Notes under the pieces: generated by a model
What the model was told of the DNA's origin: nothing
The model's database searches: none
What the model saw: only the letters and a program-made list of their open reading frames with translations
Part shown: in pieces, positions 34,101 through 41,318 of the stretch
Numbering within the stretch: position 1 is the first letter of the stretch
How the letters are laid out: each line of letters begins with the position of its first letter
Assembly (NCBI RefSeq): GCF_021246445.1
Contig: NZ_JAJQXW010000001.1
Coordinates: forward strand, 1,878,168 to 1,942,167
DNA from: Rhabdothermincola salaria
GTDB taxonomy: Bacteria > Actinomycetota > Acidimicrobiia > Acidimicrobiales > Acidimicrobilacustridaceae
DNA length: 64,000 nucleotides
Direction: 5' to 3'
Position numbers and translations under genes: made by a program

Positions 34101-35243
34101 TCAGCCCGGTGGGCGCTGGAGTACCACCGAGGCCAGCGACAGCAGCTGGCCATCGTTGCCGGCATCGACGCACCGCAGCGTGACCACGCGGTGGTCGGCC
34201 GCGTCGCGCGACACGGTGGCCGACGTGCGGGCCGGGCCGGTGCGGACCTGCGACAGGTAGTGGATCTGCACGTCGGTGGCCACCAGCCCCGGGCACATCG
34301 CTTCGGCGGCGGCCTGGAACACGGCGCCCAGCACGCCACCGTTGATGGTGCCGAAGCTGTTGCGCACGTAGTCGTGGTGGGCGATCTCCACCACGCCCCG
34401 GCTGGCATCGACGACCTCGACGCCGATGCGCTCGAGCAGGGTGCCCACCACCGGCTCGGGCGGTTCCATGGAGCGGTGCTGGCCCACCAGCGCGGCGGGA
34501 TCGAAGCTGCCGGCCGACGCCGAGGCCGACCGGGGGATGCGGGCGAAGGTCAACAGCCCCGTGGCCACGCGGGTCGGGACACCGTCCCCGGCACCGGTTT
34601 CGCCGACGCCCCCGACGTCGTGGCCACCCCCGTGTCCGCCGGTACCACCGCTATCGCTTTCACCTGCGCCCCTGCCTCGCCCGGCATCGCCACCACGCCC
34701 GGTATCGCCGCCATCGCCGACGTCGTGGCCACCCGAATCGCCGACGCCGTCGGACCGGGGTGCGGGCCCCTGCTCGACGGCCGCGTCGATCGCTCGGCGC
34801 AGGACCTCGAGGTCGTCGGTGCCGTGCCCGTCGTAGAGGTCGACGCCCACGACCACCGTGTTGCGCCCCGCTCGCACCAGGCGGGCGTCGACGACGACCG
34901 GCCCCTCGGTGAGCCACCCGGTGGCGTGCAGCGACATGTCCTGGGTGGCGGTCCAGTCCGGCGACCCGGCGATGAGCGCCACCGGGGCGCCGGCGATGTC
35001 GACCAGGGCGGCGAGCTGACCCAACGCCACCGACCCACCGGTGCTGCGCACCCCTTCGGTGAGCGGCGAGCACATCAACAACCGCTCGGCGTCCACCTGC
35101 CAGGTGGCGGTGTCGAGGTCACGCAGGAAGTGCCGCTCGGGCGGATAGGCGGCGGGCGTCGGCGCCCCCTGCGGCGCGGCGGGCGACGTGGACGCCGCCC
35201 CGGTCGACTCGGCCGGGCTCTGCTGGTTCGTGGTGTCCCCCAT
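34101..35243 (-). CDS. Tandem hot-dog (acyl-CoA thioesterase-like) protein with low-complexity insert
   Basis: 380 residues. Module 1 (about 20-145) includes SVALGQLAALVDIAGAPVAL and TGWLTEGPVVVDARLVRAGR. Module 2 (about 235-380) includes NSFGTINGGVLGAVFQAAAE, the PaaI-type active-site helix, and DVQIHYLSQVRTGPARTSAT. These fold as a double hot dog typical of acyl-CoA thioesterases. The modules are separated by a Gly/Asp-rich stretch (GVGDSGGHDVGDGGDTGRGG and beyond, about 55 residues) built from imperfect repeats. ATG 35243. Substrate unknown. Confidence 0.85.
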   Translation of the reverse strand: MGDTTNQQSPAESTGAASTSPAAPQGAPTPAAYPPERHFLRDLDTATWQVDAERLLMCSPLTEGVRSTGGSVALGQLAALVDIAGAPVALIAGSPDWTATQDMSLHATGWLTEGPVVVDARLVRAGRNTVVVGVDLYDGHGTDDLEVLRRAIDAAVEQGPAPRSDGVGDSGGHDVGDGGDTGRGGDAGRGRGAGESDSGGTGGHGGGHDVGGVGETGAGDGVPTRVATGLLTFARIPRSASASAGSFDPAALVGQHRSMEPPEPVVGTLLERIGVEVVDASRGVVEIAHHDYVRNSFGTINGGVLGAVFQAAAEAMCPGLVATDVQIHYLSQVRTGPARTSATVSRDAADHRVVTLRCVDAGNDGQLLSLASVVLQRPPG

Positions 35244-35603
35244 CCCCGCATCGTCCCACGGCCGGTGCCACCGGCCCCTCGGACACTCCTGGCCGACCCG
35301 GCCGGCACGGACAGCGAGATGGCGACGCACGGCCAGGTGGCACGGACGGCGAGGTGGGACGGCAACGAGGTGGGACGGCAACGAGGTGGGCCGGCGGCGG
35401 GACAGCACGGGCGGCGCGTGGCAACCGCGGCGCGGAGGCATGGACAACAGGGGCACGGGGCGACCTGTCCGGTCCCACCCCGAGCCTCGGGTCCCGGGGC
35501 ACCCCGACCAGGCCCGGGCGGGAGCCTGCGGACGTGCCGAGGAGCGGGATCCCCCCCCTGTCCCGCAGCCAGGGGCGAGGCACCCCAGAAGTAGGGTGCC
35601 GGA
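35244..35603. other. Divergent intergenic region with short repeats
   Basis: 360 bp between the thioesterase and the M28 peptidase. Contains GACGGCAACGAGGTGG repeated in tandem (about 35358-35390) with degenerate copies on both sides. Promoters of both genes must lie here, but none is clear. No gene seen. Confidence 0.6.
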
Positions 35604-37130
35604 ATGTCAGGCCCTCGTCGCCACCGCTCGCTGTCCGCCCTCGCCATCGCCGCCGTGGTCGCCGCGCTGGCGCCGGGGGCGCTCGCCGGGACCGGACCGC
35701 AGGCCGAGGCGCAGGCCTCACCCCCGTACGCCGTGAGCGCGGCCGACATCACCGGCCACCTCGAGGCCTTCCAGGCGATCGCCGATGCCAACGACGGCAC
35801 CCGGGCCTTCGACACGCCCGGCTACCAGGCGTCGGTCGACTACGTGGTGCAGCGCCTCGAAGCGGCCGGCTTCGAGGCCGAGATCCACGAGTTCGTCGTC
35901 CCCGACGCCCCCATCCGCGCCGCCGCGCCCGTCGTCGAGCGCACCGCCCCCACCGCTCGCACCTACGTCGAGGGCACCGACTACGAGATGCCCTTCCCCA
36001 ACTCACCGATCGCCGTCGAGGGCGACCTCCACGTGGTCGAGGACGGTTGCGACGCCGACCAATGGGAGGCGGTGCCGGCCGGCACCGTCGTGCTCGTGGC
36101 CACCAGCCCCGACTGCCCCGTGCTCGACGAGGTCGGCGACGCCGGACGGGTCGACGCCGTCGGGGTGCTGGTCGCACCGGGCGACGGCGCCGGGGCACCC
36201 CCGGACGACCTCGACCTCGACGGCCTGCCCTTCTACATCCAGCTCGCCACCATGTCCGTGTCGGGTGACGTCGCCACCGAGCTGGCCCTGCTGGCCGAGA
36301 CCGACACCGTGCGCATGGCGCTCGACCCGGGCATCGACCTCGGCCCGGTCACGTCGTACAACGTGCTCGCCGACTGGCCCGGAACCACCGACGAGGTGGT
36401 GATCGTGGGTGGCCACCTCGACTCGGTGCCCGACGGACCCGGCATCAACGACAACGGTTCGGGTGCCGCCGGCGTGCTGGCCCTCGCCGAACGGTTCGCG
36501 GCCACGAACCCGGCGACCGATCGGACCGTCCGCTTCGCCTTCTGGGGGGCCGAAGAGACCCCGCCCGCCCTGCTCGGGTCCACCGCCTACGTGGCCTCGC
36601 GCACCCCGGCCGAGCTCACGGCGATCGTCGCCTACCTCAACGTCGACATGATCGGCTCGCCCAACTGGATGCGAGGCGTCACCGACCCGGCCGCGTTCCC
36701 CGACGCCGCACACGCCCCGGGGTCCCAGGCCATCACCGATGCGTTCGTCGAGCACTTCGCCGCCGACGGCAAGCCCGTCTGGCCTTTCACGTGGAACGGC
36801 AACTCCGACGACTACCCCTTCGCCCTGGCCGGCATCCCCACCGGCGGCCTCACCACCGGTGCCGGTGGCAACCCGACCCAGCTCAAGACCCCCGAGCAGG
36901 CCGCCCTCTTCGGCGGCACCGCCGGCGAGTACTTCGACGCCTGCTACCACGATGCCTGCGACGACCTGACCAACGTCGACGCCGACATCGCCGCGGAGAT
37001 GACCGGCGCGCTCGGTGCCGTGGCGTTGGAGCTGGCCGACGCCGGCCGACCGACCGGTCCCGTCGAGCCCGGCGACGGTGCCGGCGGACGCACCCCCGCC
37101 CCGGTCCTGGTGCCCGCCTTCACCGGCTGA
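35604..37130 (+). CDS. Secreted M28-family metallopeptidase
   Basis: 508 residues. A signal peptide (HRSLSALAIAAVVAALAPGA, cleavage likely near LAG) is followed by an inserted PA-like domain (about 120-225) and the M28 catalytic core. Zinc ligands are in VIVGGHLDSVPDG (His, Asp), PGINDNGSGAAG (Asp), FWGAEETPP (Glu-Glu), LNVDMIGSPN (Asp) and YHDACDD (His). Such enzymes are extracellular aminopeptidases. After the core, about 40 residues of Pro/Gly linker end in VLVPAFTG. No membrane segment follows that tail. ATG 35604 lies in a clear coding start. Confidence 0.92.
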   Translation: MSGPRRHRSLSALAIAAVVAALAPGALAGTGPQAEAQASPPYAVSAADITGHLEAFQAIADANDGTRAFDTPGYQASVDYVVQRLEAAGFEAEIHEFVVPDAPIRAAAPVVERTAPTARTYVEGTDYEMPFPNSPIAVEGDLHVVEDGCDADQWEAVPAGTVVLVATSPDCPVLDEVGDAGRVDAVGVLVAPGDGAGAPPDDLDLDGLPFYIQLATMSVSGDVATELALLAETDTVRMALDPGIDLGPVTSYNVLADWPGTTDEVVIVGGHLDSVPDGPGINDNGSGAAGVLALAERFAATNPATDRTVRFAFWGAEETPPALLGSTAYVASRTPAELTAIVAYLNVDMIGSPNWMRGVTDPAAFPDAAHAPGSQAITDAFVEHFAADGKPVWPFTWNGNSDDYPFALAGIPTGGLTTGAGGNPTQLKTPEQAALFGGTAGEYFDACYHDACDDLTNVDADIAAEMTGALGAVALELADAGRPTGPVEPGDGAGGRTPAPVLVPAFTG

Positions 37131-37168
37131 CGGTGCCGTGCGTGGGGCTCGGCCGCGCCCTGGCCGGC

Positions 37169-38383
37169 TCAGGGCTCGATGACGACCTTGCCCCGCACCC
37201 GGCCGGCGGCGAGGGCGGCCATGGCGTCGGCCACCTCGTCGAGGGCGTAGGTGCGCTCGACCGCCGGGACCACGGCGCCGGACTCCACCAGGTCGCGCAG
37301 GGCGTCGAGGTCGGCCGCGTTCTCCGAAGAGAGGAAGGTGCCCATGGTCTGGCTCACGAACGGCGACCACAGGGTGGCCAGCAGCTGGCGCTGCATGCCG
37401 CCGAGCACCTTGGCGCCGGTCTCGGAACCCACGATCACCAGCCGTCCCGAGCGGGTGAGGGCCCGGCGCAGGTCGCGCAGGCGCCGGTGCCCACCGGTGT
37501 CGATGACGGCGTCGTAGCGCACCGACCCGTCGAGGGCGTCGGTCGTGGTGTGGTCGACCACGTGGTCGGCGCCCAGGGCCCGCACCAGGTCGACCTTGGA
37601 CCCGCTGGCCACCCCGGTGACCTCGGCGCCGAACGCCTTGGCGATCTGCACCACGTAGGAGCCGACGCCTCCGGAGGCGCCCATCACCAGCACCCGCTGG
37701 CCGGGCTGCACCTTCGCCCGGTCGCGCACCGCCTGCAGGGCGGTGAGCCCGGAGACGGGCAGGGCGGCCGCCTGGGTGGCCGAGACGCCGGCGGGCGCAT
37801 GGGCCAGCTTGGCGACCGGCACCCGGGCATAGGCGGCGAAGGTGCCGTGGCCGAGGCCGAAGACCTCGTCGCCGACGGCGAACCCGGTGACCTCGCCGCC
37901 CACCGCCACCACGGTGCCGGCCACGTCGAGGCCCAGCTGGGGCTCCTTGGGTCGGCGGATCCCGAACCCCATGACCCGCATCAGGTAGGGGCGACCGGCC
38001 ATCAGGTGCCACTGGCCCCGGTCGAGCCCGGCGGCGCTCACCTGCACCACCACCTCGCCGTCGGCCGGCTCGGGGACGGGGAGGGCGTCCACCTCCACGG
38101 TCCGGTGCGGGTCGAGGTCGTAGCGGTGGCGCACCACCGCGGCCATGGTGGCCGGGAGCGGCTTCGGCTGGTCGGTGGGCACGGTGCGGTCCTCTGGGGC
38201 GTCGGCGATGGTGGGGGCCACGTCGGACGGGGAGTCCGTGACGGTCGCGCGGTCGGCGGGGGCGGTCACGCCGTCGATGGCGCTGGTCGCCCCGTCGATG
38301 GCGCTGGTCGCGCCGATGGCCGGGCGCCGCGTGGCGACGGTGGCGGTGGCGGTGGCGGTGGCGGTGGCTCTGGTGTCGGTCAT
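37169..38383 (-). CDS. MDR-family NAD(P)-dependent quinone/alcohol dehydrogenase
   Basis: 404 residues from ATG 38383. The conserved enzyme begins near residue 74 (MAAVVRHRYDLDPHRTVEVD). It continues with GLDVAGTVVAVGGEVTGFAV, AAALPVSGLTALQAVRDRAK, VLVMGASGGVGSYVVQIAKA and ends AAGRVRGKVVIEP. This is the zinc-independent quinone oxidoreductase branch. The first 73 residues are a low-complexity extension (TATATATATVATRR, then SAIDGATSAIDGVT) encoded partly by GGTGGC hexamers and a direct repeat. The true start may be the later ATG at 38146. Divergent from a TetR gene with palindromes between. Confidence 0.88.
   Translation of the reverse strand: MTDTRATATATATATVATRRPAIGATSAIDGATSAIDGVTAPADRATVTDSPSDVAPTIADAPEDRTVPTDQPKPLPATMAAVVRHRYDLDPHRTVEVDALPVPEPADGEVVVQVSAAGLDRGQWHLMAGRPYLMRVMGFGIRRPKEPQLGLDVAGTVVAVGGEVTGFAVGDEVFGLGHGTFAAYARVPVAKLAHAPAGVSATQAAALPVSGLTALQAVRDRAKVQPGQRVLVMGASGGVGSYVVQIAKAFGAEVTGVASGSKVDLVRALGADHVVDHTTTDALDGSVRYDAVIDTGGHRRLRDLRRALTRSGRLVIVGSETGAKVLGGMQRQLLATLWSPFVSQTMGTFLSSENAADLDALRDLVESGAVVPAVERTYALDEVADAMAALAAGRVRGKVVIEP
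38339..38368. repeat. GGTGGC hexamer array, five copies
   Basis: Five perfect units at the 5' end of the dehydrogenase gene, encoding an Ala/Thr repeat if the start at 38383 is used. Confidence 0.85.
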
Positions 38384-38417
38384 GGTGGCAGCTCCGTTCT
38401 TGACGTACAGCGTATGC

Positions 38418-38454
38418 TTACGACGTACGTAAACAGAACACGTACACTGTACGT
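38418..38454. promoter_or_regulatory. Paired palindromes, candidate TetR operators
   Basis: ACGTACACTGTACGT (38440-38454, perfect 7-bp arms) and TTACGACGTACGTAA (38418-38432, outer 5-bp arms), centres 22 bp apart, in the 100-bp gap between the dehydrogenase and TetR genes. Confidence 0.65.
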
Positions 38455-38483
38455 CTGTCAACCCCTACTCGTGGAGGTCCCCG

Positions 38484-39212
38484 ATGGCCGGCACCGAGCC
38501 GAGCGACGCCGCCGCCCCGAACCCGCCGCCCCGCACGACCCGCACCGGCCGGCGAGCCGGCATCGACCGGAACCAGATCGTGGTCGCCGCCCTCGCCCTG
38601 GCCGACGAGCACGGGATCGACGCGGTGAGCATGCGCAAGGTGGGCGAGGCCGTCGGCGTGGAGGCCATGAGCCTCTACAACCACGTGGCCAACAAGGACG
38701 ACCTGCTCGACGGCATGGTCGACGCCGTCTTCGCCGAGATCGAGCTGCCCGACCTCGACGACCCCGACCTCGACTGGCGCACCGCCCTGCGCAACCGGGC
38801 CCGATCGGCCCGGGCGGCCATGCGGCGCCACCCCTGGGCGGTCACCCTCATGGAGACCCGAACCTCACCCGGCCCGGCCACGCTGCGCCACCACGACACG
38901 GTCCTCGGCACCATGCGCCGCAGCGGCTTCTCCCTCGCCCTCGCCGGCCACGCGCTGGCCCTGCTCGACGCCTACGTGTATGGCTTCGCCCTCGAAGAGA
39001 TCACCCTGCCCTTCGACGAGCCCGCCGGGACCGCCGAGCTGGCCGCGGCCATGCACGAGGCGCTGCCCGCCGACGAGTTCCCGTACCTGGCCGAGTTCAC
39101 CGTGCACCACGTCATGGTCCCGGGGTACGACTTCGCCGCCGAGTTCGACTTCGGTCTCGAGATCGTGCTCGACGGCCTGGCCCACGCCTTCGCCGCCGAC
39201 ACCAACGCCTGA
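38484..39212 (+). CDS. TetR-family regulator (TetR_C_1 type)
   Basis: 242 residues. A polar/Pro N-terminus of about 28 residues precedes NQIVVAALALADEHGIDAVS, MRKVGEAVGVEAMSLYNHVA, NKDDLLDGMVDAVFAEIELP, the TetR helix-turn-helix. The C-terminal domain with DWRTALRNRARSARAAMRRH and LLDAYVYGFALEEITLPF is that of the tetracycline-repressor-like C-terminal family. GGAGGTCCCCG lies upstream of ATG 38484. The divergent dehydrogenase gene is the likely target. Confidence 0.9.
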   Translation: MAGTEPSDAAAPNPPPRTTRTGRRAGIDRNQIVVAALALADEHGIDAVSMRKVGEAVGVEAMSLYNHVANKDDLLDGMVDAVFAEIELPDLDDPDLDWRTALRNRARSARAAMRRHPWAVTLMETRTSPGPATLRHHDTVLGTMRRSGFSLALAGHALALLDAYVYGFALEEITLPFDEPAGTAELAAAMHEALPADEFPYLAEFTVHHVMVPGYDFAAEFDFGLEIVLDGLAHAFAADTNA

Positions 39213-39276
39213 CGGCGGCAGCCCAGCCCCGGGGCATGACGGTGGCAACGCGACGCTGCTCGCTACGGTCGTCGCC

Positions 39277-40473
39277 ATGCGGCCTCCCCCATCCGACCGA
39301 CGCCGACCCGGGCGGGTCGCAGGTCGGACCGGCGCGCTGCTGGCCGCCCTCCTCCTCATCGTGGGGGCGGCCTGCTCCTCCGATGCGAGCACCGGGGCCC
39401 CGGCGGGCACCACGCTCGGCGCTGACCAGACCGCATCCACCGCCACGTCGACGACCCCGCCGACCACGGCGACCACCACGACCACCGCGCCGCCCCCGCG
39501 TTCGCTGAGCCTGCTCACCACCGGCGACCTGCTGTTGCACATGCCGGTGCAACGCCAGGCCCTCGCCTACGGCGGCGGCACCTACGACTTCACCCCGATG
39601 TTCGCCGACATCGCCGACGAGATCGCCGGGTCCGACTTCGCCATCTGCCACATGGAGGCACCGCTCTCGCCCGACAACCAGGGCCTGTCGGGGTACCCGA
39701 TGTTCCACTCGTCACGCGACATCGCGGACGCCGCGGCCGCGGTGGGTTTCGACGCCTGCTCCACCGCGTCGAACCACTCGCTCGACCAGGGACCCGCCGG
39801 GGTGGTCGCCACCCTCGACCAGCTCGACCGGGTGGGCCTGGGGCACGCCGGCACCAACCGTTCGGCCGAGGAGGCCGCCACCCCCCGCCTGCACGACGTG
39901 AACGGCGTGCGCCTGGCCCACCTGGCCTACACCTACGGCACCAACGGCATCCCCGTGCCCGCCGACCAACCGTGGCTGGTCGAGCTGATCGACATCGACA
40001 CCATCCTCGCCGACGCCGCCACGGCCCGGGCCGCCGGGGCCGAGCTCGTCGTGGTCGAGATGCACTGGGGCGACGAGTACGTCCACCTGCCCAACGCCAC
40101 CCAGCGGGCCCAGGCCGCCCAGCTGCTGGCCTCGCCCGACATCGACGTGCTCATCGGCCAGCACGTGCACGTGGTGCAGGCCGCCGAGCGCATCGGCGAC
40201 GAGTACGTGGTGTACGGCACCGGCAACCTGCTCTCCAACCAGGGGGCTCCGGCCACGCCGACGGCCAGCAACGACGGCGTGCTGGTGCACGTGGATCTCA
40301 CCGAGAACCCCGACGGCACCTGGTCCCAGGCGGTGCGCTACACCCCCACGTACGTCGAGCGCGGCCCCTTCGTCGTCCGGCGGGCCGCCCCCGGGTCGGA
40401 CTCCTACCAGCGCACCGTCGCCGCCCTCGGCGGACTCGGCCCCGGCACCTTCGACGGCACCCCCACCTCCTGA
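39277..40473 (+). CDS. CapA-family lipoprotein (poly-gamma-glutamate synthesis protein-like)
   Basis: 398 residues. The lipoprotein signal is GALLAALLLIVGAAC-SSDAS. A Thr-rich spacer (TTPPTTATTTTTAPPP) leads to a calcineurin-like CapA domain: LLTTGDLLLHMPVQRQALAY, FAICHMEAPLSPDNQGLSGY, DACSTASNHSLDQGPAGVVA, VVEMHWGDEYVHLPNATQRA, VLIGQHVHVVQAAERIGDEY and VVYGTGNLLSNQG. In other bacteria CapA helps in capsule or polyglutamate export, though most homologues are uncharacterised phosphoesterase-like proteins. ATG 39277. Confidence 0.92.
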   Translation: MRPPPSDRRRPGRVAGRTGALLAALLLIVGAACSSDASTGAPAGTTLGADQTASTATSTTPPTTATTTTTAPPPRSLSLLTTGDLLLHMPVQRQALAYGGGTYDFTPMFADIADEIAGSDFAICHMEAPLSPDNQGLSGYPMFHSSRDIADAAAAVGFDACSTASNHSLDQGPAGVVATLDQLDRVGLGHAGTNRSAEEAATPRLHDVNGVRLAHLAYTYGTNGIPVPADQPWLVELIDIDTILADAATARAAGAELVVVEMHWGDEYVHLPNATQRAQAAQLLASPDIDVLIGQHVHVVQAAERIGDEYVVYGTGNLLSNQGAPATPTASNDGVLVHVDLTENPDGTWSQAVRYTPTYVERGPFVVRRAAPGSDSYQRTVAALGGLGPGTFDGTPTS

Positions 40474-40646
40474 GCCCGGCCCCCGGTGAGACGGGAACAC
40501 GTTCCGTCGGTGAGACGGCCCTACAGGCCCCGACGCGGCAGCCGGGCGGCGAGACTCCGCGGTGAGACGCACGAGCTCGGCCCGGCGAGCGCACGACCCA
40601 CTGCACGGGCGGGACCCGATCAGATCGAGGGCTGATCGACCCCTGA

Positions 40647-41009
40647 TCAGACCGGTGTCTGCTGGTGCACCACCAGGCGCCACCGACCGTCCACACGGCG
40701 GTAGCTGCTGGTGAACAGCGCCGTGTACGAGCCGCCGTCGCGCTGGGCGGTGGCCCGGTAGGCGACCACGGCGGAGGCGTCGCCGAGCACCAGCACCCGC
40801 TCGTCGGCGAACTCGAACGACGTCCACGGTGCGTCCTGCATCGAACGCACCAACTCGGCCCGGTCGTCGATGACCATCCCACCCGGGAGCAGGAAGCACA
40901 CCTCGTCGGCGAGCACCTCCCCGTAGAACGTCGCCGCCGCCTCGCCCCCGCTCGACAGCGCCACCCACCCGTCGCGTTCGAGCCCCAGCACCTCGTCCTC
41001 GATCCCCAT
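40647..41009 (-). CDS. NTF2/SnoaL-like protein (DUF4440 type)
   Basis: 120 residues. A small cone-shaped alpha+beta fold: GIEDEVLGLERDGWVALSSG, FYGEVLADEVCFLLPGGMVI, DAPWTSFEFADERVLVLGDA and SSYRRVDGRWRLVVHQQTPV. The last, with HGRW-like DGRWRLVVHQQ, is typical of DUF4440/SnoaL_3. Such proteins can be enzymes or ligand-binding. No signal peptide. ATG 41009. Downstream (minus-strand sense) of the hairpin array that follows the phytase-like gene. Confidence 0.85.
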   Translation of the reverse strand: MGIEDEVLGLERDGWVALSSGGEAAATFYGEVLADEVCFLLPGGMVIDDRAELVRSMQDAPWTSFEFADERVLVLGDASAVVAYRATAQRDGGSYTALFTSSYRRVDGRWRLVVHQQTPV

Positions 41010-41205
41010 GCGACCCAGTGTGGCTCGCGGCGGCGGGGCCAGACGCCCACACAGGCCCGTGCCCGGATCCGATCCGATGGCACCGCTCCAGCGGTCGACC
41101 GCGACCAGGGACTGGGCGCCGTGGACGAGCCGCCGTCGCTCCGGGCGGTGGCGCGGTCGTCGCTCGTCCTCGACTGGCGATCCGCCACGTGCCCGTGGCG
41201 GACGC

Positions 41206-41243
41206 GGCAGGGCCCGGGCGCTGGAGGTCGCCCGGGCCCTGCC
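41206..41243 (-). terminator. Second strong hairpin
   Basis: GGCAGGGCCCGGGCG, an 8-nt loop, then its exact complement. It lies 28 bp further downstream of the first hairpin on the minus strand; it may back up termination or stabilise the transcript 3' end. Confidence 0.6.
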
Positions 41244-41271
41244 ACCCGCCGGGTGGACCCCCGCAGGGGTC

Positions 41272-41307
41272 GCCGCCGCCGACCGCGTCGTCGCGGTCGG
41301 CGGCGGC
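41272..41307 (-). terminator. Strong hairpin terminator of the phytase-like gene
   Basis: 16-bp perfect arms (GCCGCCGCCGACCGCG and its complement) around a TCGT loop, only 11 bp beyond the stop of the phytase-like gene. There is no T tract, as is common in actinobacteria. Confidence 0.7.
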
Positions 41308-41318
41308 CCCTGGGGGGT

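Larger units (their letters stand above)
41010..41318. other. Intergenic region with four successive hairpins
   Basis: 309 bp between two minus-strand genes. Perfect inverted repeats: 41181-41202 (9-bp arms), 41206-41243 (15-bp arms, 8-nt loop), 41256-41271 (6-bp arms) and 41272-41307 (16-bp arms, 4-nt loop). No gene seen. Confidence 0.8.

Noticed and set aside
40490-40510. GGAACACGTTCC as an SOS (LexA) box
   Set aside because: The spacing between GAAC and GTTC is 2 bp, not the 4 bp of actinobacterial SOS boxes, and both flanking genes end here.
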